Positions 1 to 4,786 of a stretch of 6,982 nt of DNA are shown here, piece by piece. The translations under genes and the position numbers were made by a program. The notes beneath the pieces were generated by a model. That model was not told the origin of the DNA. It saw only the letters and a program-made list of their open reading frames with translations, and did not search any database. Origin of the DNA: Acinetobacter sp. (GTDB lineage: Bacteria > Pseudomonadota > Gammaproteobacteria > Pseudomonadales > Moraxellaceae); assembly GCA_030523805.1 (NCBI GenBank), contig JAUNHS010000086.1, positions 1 to 6,982 on the forward strand, written 5' to 3'. Positions within the stretch are counted from its first letter, which is position 1. Each line of letters starts with the position of its first letter.

Positions 1-21
1 ATACGCACCAACGAAGACTGA

Positions 22-97
22 GGGGTCATAGCTCAGTTGGTAGAGCGCTACAATGGCATTGTAGAGGTCAGCGGTTCGATCCCGCTTGACTCCACCA
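22..97 (+). tRNA. tRNA-Ala (anticodon GGC)
   Basis: Complete 76-nt cloverleaf with an encoded CCA end. The acceptor arms GGGGTCA (22-28) and TGACTCC (87-93) pair with a single G-U wobble, which falls at G3:U70, the classic identity element for alanyl-tRNA synthetase. The anticodon stem CTACA/TGTAG encloses the loop ATGGCAT, with GGC at 55-57 reading GCC and GCU alanine codons. The T arm is AGCGG, TTCGATC, CCGCT. It lies 33 nt before tRNA-Glu with no promoter or terminator visible between, so the two are probably cut from one transcript. Its promoter must lie left of the window. Confidence 0.97.
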
Positions 98-130
98 AGA
101 TATGACAATTTACTCAGTTTGGTCTCATTT

Positions 131-206
131 GTCCCTATCGTCTAGAGGCCTAGGACATCGCCCTTTCACGGCGGTAACCGGGGTTCGAATCCCCGTAGGG
201 ACGCCA
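131..206 (+). tRNA. tRNA-Glu (anticodon TTC)
   Basis: Complete 76-nt tRNA ending in CCA. The acceptor arms GTCCCTA (131-137) and TAGGGAC (196-202) pair perfectly, with discriminator G203. The anticodon stem TCGCC/GGCGG surrounds the loop CTTTCAC, with TTC at 165-167 reading GAA and GAG. The D arm, anticodon loop and T loop (TTCGAAT) closely follow the E. coli tRNA-Glu pattern. It is the second gene of a two-tRNA operon and is followed at once by an intrinsic terminator. Confidence 0.97.
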
Positions 207-238
207 TATTTTAGCATAAAAATTACAGTTCCCTTTTC

Positions 239-268
239 AATCACCGATCCTCCTCGGTGATTTTTTTT
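239..268 (+). terminator. Intrinsic terminator of the tRNA-Ala/tRNA-Glu operon
   Basis: The arms TCACCGA (241-247) and TCGGTGA (254-260) form a perfect 7-bp stem around the 6-nt loop TCCTCC. Two flanking A-T pairs can extend it. A run of eight T follows directly (261-268). It starts about 33 nt after the end of tRNA-Glu, the expected place to end the tRNA transcript. Confidence 0.93.
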
Positions 269-354
269 ATCTTTCTGTTGTGTATATTGCTGTCATTCAT
301 TTTTATACAATCCTGAATAATCCTACTTATTTTAAAGCTGATAGGCTATGCTTT

Positions 355-363
355 TGCTAAAAT
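355..363 (+). promoter_or_regulatory. Candidate extended -10 promoter for the small zinc-ribbon protein gene
   Basis: TGCTAAAAT fits the extended -10 pattern TGnTATAAT with one mismatch. No good -35 lies 16-18 nt upstream, which extended -10 promoters can do without. Transcription would start near 370, giving a leader of about 36 nt. The region is very AT-rich, and other -10-like words occur (for example TATAAA at 368-373), so this is only the best of several. The rest of 269-405 shows no gene or clear repeat. Confidence 0.35.
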
Positions 364-405
364 ATCTTATAAAATAACCTTTTATTTTCATGAGCGTACG
401 TGATT

Positions 406-747
406 ATGTTTTCTTGCCCACAGTGTAAAAGTAATAAAGTCATGCCTATTGCCGACCCAAGCACAGGTCAAGCGGCTCGCCCTGAAGTACCAAAAAGTTT
501 AATGCTTCTCTTACCAAGTATTTTTGCTTTATTGTTTTTGGGTATTTTAAGTATTGTATTTTATGCGTTTGGCGATGGCATTGGCACAACCATGCAAGGT
601 TTAATTTTTGCTGCATTCTTGCTTACCGCAGTTTCTGCCATCATGTTTTGGCGTGATTTACCAAATTTTAAATTGTCATTGCAAGCCTTTGTGCAATCAC
701 AAAAGCGTTGGAAATGCCGTGAATGCCAGCACGAATGGCAACGTTAA
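406..747 (+). CDS. Small two-helix membrane protein with terminal CxxC pairs (zinc-ribbon-like), function unknown
   Basis: A 113-residue protein, counted from ATG 406. Residues 4-7 form a CPQC motif. Two hydrophobic segments follow, about residues 31-55 and 63-82. The C-terminus carries CRECQHEW, with Cys104, Cys107 and His109. Cysteine pairs of this kind usually form a four-Cys zinc ribbon. Here the two halves are separated in sequence by a membrane hairpin, so both ends should lie on the same, probably cytoplasmic, side and could meet to bind one zinc ion. That is inference from topology. A GTG at 400 in the same frame would add two residues; ATG 406 is preferred as the stronger codon and is preceded by a weak GAG at 393-395. 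The gene stands alone between two terminators. I recognise no function. It could be an assembly or regulatory protein of the inner membrane, or the motif could bind another metal. Confidence 0.85.
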   Translation: MFSCPQCKSNKVMPIADPSTGQAARPEVPKSLMLLLPSIFALLFLGILSIVFYAFGDGIGTTMQGLIFAAFLLTAVSAIMFWRDLPNFKLSLQAFVQSQKRWKCRECQHEWQR

Positions 748-770
748 AACGCTAAAATTAAAAGCTCTCC

Positions 771-801
771 AACCCTATATGTAAAAATATAGGGTTTTCT
801 T
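771..801 (+). terminator. Intrinsic terminator after the small zinc-ribbon protein gene
   Basis: AACCCTATAT (771-780) pairs perfectly over 10 bp with ATATAGGGTT (787-796) around the loop GTAAAA. The right arm runs into a T-rich tail, TTTTCTT. It begins 23 nt after the stop codon, so it should end this single-gene transcript and insulate the Fur-type promoter downstream. Confidence 0.85.
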
Positions 802-871
802 ATGCTTCAAATGCTCTCACTGATGTATATCGTATTTTCCGATGTAAATGCAATTAAAAATTATTTTTACA

Positions 872-892
872 ATAAGATAAGAATTATTATCA
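872..892. promoter_or_regulatory. Candidate Fur box upstream of the DUF4198 gene
   Basis: Set against the 7-1-7 Fur inverted repeat TGATAATnATTATCA, positions 878-892 match 12 of 14 bases; the right half ATTATCA (886-892) is perfect. Against the longer 19-bp box, 873-891 matches 13 of 19. The core GATAAGAATTATTATC (876-891) is itself a palindrome with one mismatched pair. It ends 7 nt before the extended -10 element, across the -35 region, where bound Fe-Fur would block RNA polymerase. The match was counted by eye; binding is inferred. Confidence 0.68.
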
Positions 893-898
893 TATATC

Positions 899-907
899 TG
901 TTATGAT
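899..907 (+). promoter_or_regulatory. Extended -10 promoter of the DUF4198 gene
   Basis: TGTTATGAT fits TGnTATAAT with one mismatch. No good -35 is present at normal spacing; the Fur-box-like sequence occupies that region. Transcription would start near 914, giving a leader of about 48 nt to the ATG at 962. An alternative -10-like TACAAT at 868-873 would put the Fur box over the start site instead. Confidence 0.5.
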
Positions 908-917
908 GATACGCAAT

Positions 918-938
918 TGAGAATGTTCTCACTTTTTT
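918..938 (+). other. Perfect inverted repeat in the DUF4198 leader, followed by a T run
   Basis: TGAGAA and TTCTCA form a perfect inverted repeat around TG (918-931), followed by C and six T (933-938). As DNA it could be an operator just after the start site. As RNA it can fold only as a short 5-bp stem with the 4-nt loop ATGT, giving at best a weak attenuator. It resembles a Fur repeat lacking one central base, so it is a poor Fur site. Its role is unknown. Confidence 0.4.
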
Positions 939-950
939 CCACCAAACACC

Positions 951-954
951 GAGA
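951..954 (+). promoter_or_regulatory. Ribosome binding site fixing the DUF4198 start
   Basis: GAGA lies 7 nt before ATG 962. It supports that codon over in-frame TTG 917 and ATG 923, which have no purine-rich site. Starting at 962 also puts Met-Lys-Lys directly before the hydrophobic signal core. Confidence 0.7.
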
Positions 955-961
955 TGAACAA

Positions 962-1762
962 ATGAAAAAACTCGTACTTTCTACCTTATTATTCACCTGT
1001 GCAAGCAGCGTATTGGCTCACGATCCATTCCTTGCTCCAGTCGTGTATCATACTGAAAATGCTCAAATTCCTGTGATTACATCTTATACTGAAAGTGCTT
1101 TAGTGCCCGAGTATGCCATTAAAGATGTCAAGCAAATTCAAGTATTGACACCCAATGCAACTCAAGAACAAGTAGAAACCACGCTGTTAAAATCAGCAAC
1201 TGTTGCCGATTTGGTGCTGAAAGACAAAGGCACTTATACTATCGCTGCTCAAGCCAGCTATCCTGTAAAATATACGCAGCACAATAAGCAATGGAAAGCC
1301 TTTTTTGACATGAGTGCAGAAAAGGCAAAGCCATTGGCTGAGCGTGATTATGTCATTCCAAGTGATTTTAAAAAGACACCAGAATTGGTAGAAATTAAAC
1401 GTTATTGGTCTTTACAAAGCTATGTAACCAAAGGCGAAACAACACCTGTACAAGCAGTGAAAGATGCACCTATTCAAGTCGCATTTTCTACGCACCCAAG
1501 CCAATTAACAGCACAGCAAGATGTAGAATTATCGGTACAAAAATCAGGCAAAGCTCTTGCCAATGCCAAAGTAGAGTTTGCACGCAAAGGTGCAGAGCAT
1601 GATGACGTGACCGAATTAAGCACCGATGCTCAAGGTAAAGTGAAATTACTGTTCCCTAAAGCTGGGCAATATACCATTCATGTCGGTGAAAAGTTTGATG
1701 CGAAACAAAAAGCCAAACCAACCGATCAACATTTTACTTTTATCAATGTAGAAGTGAACTAA
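962..1762 (+). CDS. DUF4198-type secreted periplasmic protein, probably iron-regulated
   Basis: A 266-residue precursor with a classic signal peptide: Met-Lys-Lys, a hydrophobic core at about residues 4-16, and Val-Leu-Ala at 17-19. Cleavage after Ala19 leaves a mature protein starting His-Asp-Pro-Phe. This Ala-His-Asp start, the length and the β-rich sequence fit the DUF4198 family, periplasmic proteins of which some are linked to nickel or cobalt uptake. Residues 20-150 form the N-terminal part; about 170-266 read as an immunoglobulin-like β-sandwich (pattern 'GKALANAKVEF', then 'TDAQGKVKLLFPKAGQYTI'). No cysteine remains in the mature chain. The gene is transcribed alone from a promoter covered by a Fur-box-like sequence, which suggests expression under iron limitation and a role near metal uptake. 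The substrate is unknown. The family call was made from recognised sequence features, without a domain search. An N-terminal His can be a metal ligand, but that is inference here. Confidence 0.85.
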   Translation: MKKLVLSTLLFTCASSVLAHDPFLAPVVYHTENAQIPVITSYTESALVPEYAIKDVKQIQVLTPNATQEQVETTLLKSATVADLVLKDKGTYTIAAQASYPVKYTQHNKQWKAFFDMSAEKAKPLAERDYVIPSDFKKTPELVEIKRYWSLQSYVTKGETTPVQAVKDAPIQVAFSTHPSQLTAQQDVELSVQKSGKALANAKVEFARKGAEHDDVTELSTDAQGKVKLLFPKAGQYTIHVGEKFDAKQKAKPTDQHFTFINVEVN

Positions 1763-1784
1763 TTGATTTAACTGAAAAAATCTT

Positions 1785-4619
1785 TTAGCGTTTAGGCGGT
1801 AGCAATTGTTCTACCGCCTTTTTCACATCTTGCATACAGGCTTTTAAATCGTTAAAACGTTGCACCGCTTGTTCTGTAAATGCGTCATCAGCTAGGCGTT
1901 GCGTTTGACGTAAACTGCGTACAAATTGCTCAAACTCACCAGTCAGCTGTTGTAATTTTGGCGTGCCGACATAGCGTGTTGCTCCATAAATGCGATGTAG
2001 CACAAATTCTAATTGTGGAAAATCTTCCAACTCAATTAAATCTTGGATTTCAAAACAATCTTGCTCAAAATTTTGCACCAACATTTGCAATAAATCATAC
2101 GCCAAATCTGCTTTGTTTGATGCTAAATTTAAACTCATTTGCCAATCTAAAATTTGTGTATTTAACGGCACTGCTGGTGCTGTAACAGCATTTGTAGTAA
2201 CCACATCAGTATTCACACGGGCAATAAAATTCTCTTTGGTCCACTTTTCCAAAATCGGTAAAATTTGATTCGGTGGAATCGGTTTGAGCAAATCATCGTC
2301 CATACCACTTTCACGCAGCTGTGGTTGTTCATCGGTCAAAAGATGTGCCGACAGTGCCAAAATCGGCATACGCACATCATCATCTAGCGTTGCTTCTAGT
2401 GTGCGAATGGCTCGTGCTGTGTCCATACCCGACATTTTTGGCATTTGAATATCCATAAAAATCAAATCAAATAAAGGTTGCTTTTGTTCAATACGCTGCT
2501 GAATAATATGCACAGCTTCCATACCACTTAAGGCTTTGATTAATTTAATATTATATTCTTGCAATAAGGCTTCCAACACCATCAAATTAGGCAAATGGTC
2601 ATCTACCGCTAAAATGTGTAAATGCTGACCATCATATTGCTGTGGCTGAGATGAATGCTGTGCCGTTTGTTGGGTAAATAAACGAACGAGTGCCTGACGA
2701 TTGACAGGTTGATACAAAGCTTGTGCGTGATAACGCTGTAATAATTCTAAATTTAACGAACGCTGATGACCGTAAATCGCCAAATTCCCCTGATAACGCT
2801 CACGAATTTGCTTCAATGATGCTTCTAAATCGGCAGATTCATCTACAATCAACCATGCGTGTGAATGTGCTGGCGTATGCCCCAACTGGTCAAATAAATC
2901 AAATACCGAAATGGCTTCATGATGTGTGCAATGTAAATGCTGCAAATAATATCGCAATGAACTTGCTGTTTCCACGTGTTGCAAATAAGACAATACGGAA
3001 ATATCTAGCAAGGTCATGCTTTCCTGTGGTGCGTCCACAGCGTGTAAAGGCAAGCTAAACCAAAATGTTGTGCCTTTTGCGGTGAGCATATGTTGTTGAT
3101 TATCTTCAAAACCAATATGCCCGCCCATTAACTGCACCAATTGTTTAGAAATCGCCAAGCCCAAACCTGTCCCACCATATTGACGTGTAACAGACGCATC
3201 GGCTTGCGAGAAAAATTTAAATAATTTGCCCGAATCTTCACGTTTAATGCCTGTGCCGCTATCTTGTACGCTAAAGTGCAACACATATTGCTGTTGCTCT
3301 TGGCGATATTGCTCCAATCGCACACGCACAATGACTTCACCTTCTTTGGTAAATTTAATCGCATTAGACACCAAATTGGTCAAAATTTGTTTAAAACGTA
3401 AATCATCGCCTTGTACTTTTTGCGGTACATCAGGTGGATAATAAAAAATCAAATGCAAGGCTTTTTCCGATGCCAATGGCGTGAGCATATCCATCACATC
3501 AAACATTGCCTTTTCCAAATCAAATTCATTGGCATTGAGCTGTAATTTTCCTGCTTCAATTTTGGAATAATCCAGCACATCATTAATCAATGCCAGCAAA
3601 TGTGCCGATGATTTTTCAATGGTTTGCAAATGCAACTGTTGCTCACTGGTCATATTGCTTTGCTTGAGCAATAAATGGATAAAACCACTAATACTATTTA
3701 GTGGCGTACGCAATTCATGGCTGATATTTGCCAAAAATAATGATTTAGATTGGTTAATATTTTTAGCTTGCGTTAATAAAGCTTTGTATTCTTCCGATTG
3801 AATTTCCGCCCGATCAAGCATATGGCGTGTATCGTCTTGCGTTTGCTCGGCATAATGCCTTAATTCTACAAAATCATCGTTTAAACGACGAAGTAAATTG
3901 AGCGTATCTCGTTGTAATAAGGTCAATTCCCCTGCACTTTTGACCATGTGATAGTCGCCCAATTTTTCACTGGTCATACGCTGTAGTTGCATACGCATTT
4001 TATATAAAGGCGACAGCCATTGCCGATAAAAAAACAGCAATCCTAACAGCAAAAAGCCAAAAGTCAGCACACCTGTCATCATTAAAATCAATAAGATACG
4101 ATATTCAGCCACCGCCAAACTTTGATTGCCAAGCTCTACCACCAGCCATAAAGGTTCGCCATGTTTTGGCTTGAGCGTTAAAGCATACACATGATTATCG
4201 CCATACACCAACGGGCCGATAAATTCATTTTGCTGTGTATAATGCTGCACCAAACTCAACACACTTTCCGATGAACTATTTTTCCCCACCGATAAACTTT
4301 GCTTGGCAGAAAGCAATGTAGCGGCTTGTACTTCTTTTTCATTAAGCAACATTTGCAAAATTTGACGCTGTTGCGTTACTTGCTCGTAATCGTGAATATT
4401 GCGTTGCTCAAGTTGCTCCAAAGGTTGCTGATACTTACTTAAAAAAGCGTATGCCAAATGTCCTTGCTGTAAAAAATGGTTTTGTTGCGTTTCACGGTAC
4501 ACCACCACCGCACCCACTGCAGAAAAAATCACAATCGGCACTAAAATTAGGGCAATCAGCTGTCCATAAGCATGATTTAGCCGAAAAAGTCTGAGCCATT
4601 TTTTATATAATTTTGTCAT
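1785..4619 (-). CDS. gacS: GacS/BarA-family tripartite hybrid sensor histidine kinase
   Basis: A 944-residue inner-membrane kinase; GacS and BarA are about 917 residues. It autophosphorylates and passes phosphate His-Asp-His to a GacA/UvrY response regulator, which is not in this window and which in related bacteria drives Rsm small RNAs. Domain order: transmembrane helix 1 (21-41), periplasmic sensor (42-172), helix 2 (174-198), HAMP and coiled coil (about 200-295), and HisKA with His301 in HELRTP. The ATPase has N-box Asn415/Asn419, G1 DSGTGI 453-458, F-box FKFF 467-470 and G2 GGTGLGLAI 482-490. A degenerate receiver-like segment (about 536-650) comes next, then an intact receiver with Asp673, Asp674, Asp723, Ser757 and Lys779. 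An HPt domain with His875 ends the protein. All catalytic residues are present. The frame stays open upstream to 4814, but ATG 4619 is chosen. From there the protein starts like other GacS proteins, just before helix 1, and the best promoter (4653-4661) lies inside the longer version. The ribosome binding site is weak (AAGA). Confidence 0.95.
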   Translation of the reverse strand: MTKLYKKWLRLFRLNHAYGQLIALILVPIVIFSAVGAVVVYRETQQNHFLQQGHLAYAFLSKYQQPLEQLEQRNIHDYEQVTQQRQILQMLLNEKEVQAATLLSAKQSLSVGKNSSSESVLSLVQHYTQQNEFIGPLVYGDNHVYALTLKPKHGEPLWLVVELGNQSLAVAEYRILLILMMTGVLTFGFLLLGLLFFYRQWLSPLYKMRMQLQRMTSEKLGDYHMVKSAGELTLLQRDTLNLLRRLNDDFVELRHYAEQTQDDTRHMLDRAEIQSEEYKALLTQAKNINQSKSLFLANISHELRTPLNSISGFIHLLLKQSNMTSEQQLHLQTIEKSSAHLLALINDVLDYSKIEAGKLQLNANEFDLEKAMFDVMDMLTPLASEKALHLIFYYPPDVPQKVQGDDLRFKQILTNLVSNAIKFTKEGEVIVRVRLEQYRQEQQQYVLHFSVQDSGTGIKREDSGKLFKFFSQADASVTRQYGGTGLGLAISKQLVQLMGGHIGFEDNQQHMLTAKGTTFWFSLPLHAVDAPQESMTLLDISVLSYLQHVETASSLRYYLQHLHCTHHEAISVFDLFDQLGHTPAHSHAWLIVDESADLEASLKQIRERYQGNLAIYGHQRSLNLELLQRYHAQALYQPVNRQALVRLFTQQTAQHSSQPQQYDGQHLHILAVDDHLPNLMVLEALLQEYNIKLIKALSGMEAVHIIQQRIEQKQPLFDLIFMDIQMPKMSGMDTARAIRTLEATLDDDVRMPILALSAHLLTDEQPQLRESGMDDDLLKPIPPNQILPILEKWTKENFIARVNTDVVTTNAVTAPAVPLNTQILDWQMSLNLASNKADLAYDLLQMLVQNFEQDCFEIQDLIELEDFPQLEFVLHRIYGATRYVGTPKLQQLTGEFEQFVRSLRQTQRLADDAFTEQAVQRFNDLKACMQDVKKAVEQLLPPKR
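1794..1823 (+). terminator. Intrinsic terminator of the DUF4198 gene, inside the 3' end of the convergent gacS
   Basis: AGGCGGTAG (1794-1802) pairs perfectly with CTACCGCCT (1811-1819) around the loop CAATTGTT, followed by a run of T (1819-1823). On the plus strand it sits 31 nt after the DUF4198 stop. The same bases encode, on the minus strand, residues near the C-terminus of the kinase (Glu-Gln-Leu-Leu-Pro-Pro-Lys-Arg). On the minus strand no T run follows the hairpin directly, so it should work mainly for the plus-strand gene. Confidence 0.85.
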
Positions 4620-4652
4620 CTGCGTTGAGTGTCTTGTGGGTTGAAAATAAGC

Positions 4653-4661
4653 ATTATAGCA
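4653..4661 (-). promoter_or_regulatory. Extended -10 promoter of gacS
   Basis: On the minus strand this reads TGCTATAAT, a perfect TGnTATAAT extended -10. The -35 region 17 nt further up (CTGTTA) is poor, as is common for this class. Transcription would start near 4646, a leader of about 27 nt before ATG 4619. Its place excludes the longer reading frame that starts at 4814. Confidence 0.6.
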
Positions 4662-4714
4662 ATTTTTAACAAAGATAACAGCGATGAGCAATCGGAAAAA
4701 TGAATGCTTAATTT

Positions 4715-4743
4715 TTGTGATTATTCTTGCTTTTTTGTATAAT
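4715..4743 (+). promoter_or_regulatory. Sigma-70 promoter of the TonB-dependent receptor gene
   Basis: TTGTGA at 4715-4720 (4 of 6 matches to the -35) and a perfect TATAAT at 4738-4743 are separated by exactly 17 nt. Transcription would start near 4750, a leader of about 37-40 nt. It is back to back with the gacS promoter; the two -10 elements are about 80 bp apart. Confidence 0.65.
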
Positions 4744-4749
4744 TTATAT

Positions 4750-4764
4750 TGATAATACGTCTCA
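4750..4764. promoter_or_regulatory. Weaker candidate Fur box at the receptor start site
   Basis: TGATAATACGTCTCA matches the 7-1-7 repeat TGATAATnATTATCA at 11 of 14 positions; the left half TGATAAT is perfect and the right half has only 4 of 7. It lies directly over the predicted transcription start, a place typical for Fur repression of siderophore receptors. In AT-rich DNA a half-site of this kind can occur by chance, so the call rests partly on the gene it precedes. Confidence 0.45.
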
Positions 4765-4778
4765 CTTTTTAAATTAAT

Positions 4779-4782
4779 GAGA
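4779..4782 (+). promoter_or_regulatory. Ribosome binding site of the receptor gene
   Basis: GAGA ends 4 nt before ATG 4787 and 7 nt before the adjoining ATG 4790. The spacing slightly favours 4790; the difference is one methionine. Confidence 0.6.
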
Positions 4783-4786
4783 TTTA

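Noticed and set aside
131..206. tRNA-Glu 3' end as an integration site for a mobile element
   Set aside because: No repeat of the tRNA end, no integrase and no foreign-looking genes in the window; the terminator follows in the normal place.
390..428. Twelve-codon reading frame overlapping the start of the zinc-ribbon gene, as a possible leader peptide
   Set aside because: No ribosome binding site before ATG 390, no regulatory codon pattern and no attenuator hairpin; it looks like chance.
917..961. Earlier starts for the DUF4198 protein (TTG 917 or ATG 923)
   Set aside because: They overlap the leader palindrome, have no ribosome binding site, and would put a charged 15-residue tail before a normal signal peptide that begins at Met 962.
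1880..2268. Plus-strand open frames opposite the gacS 3' half
   Set aside because: They lie antisense to well-conserved HPt and receiver coding sequence, have no ribosome binding site, and their protein sequences look like no family.
2723..3058. Plus-strand open frame of about 111 codons opposite gacS
   Set aside because: Shadow of the kinase frame in its receiver-like segment; no promoter, ribosome binding site or recognisable domain.
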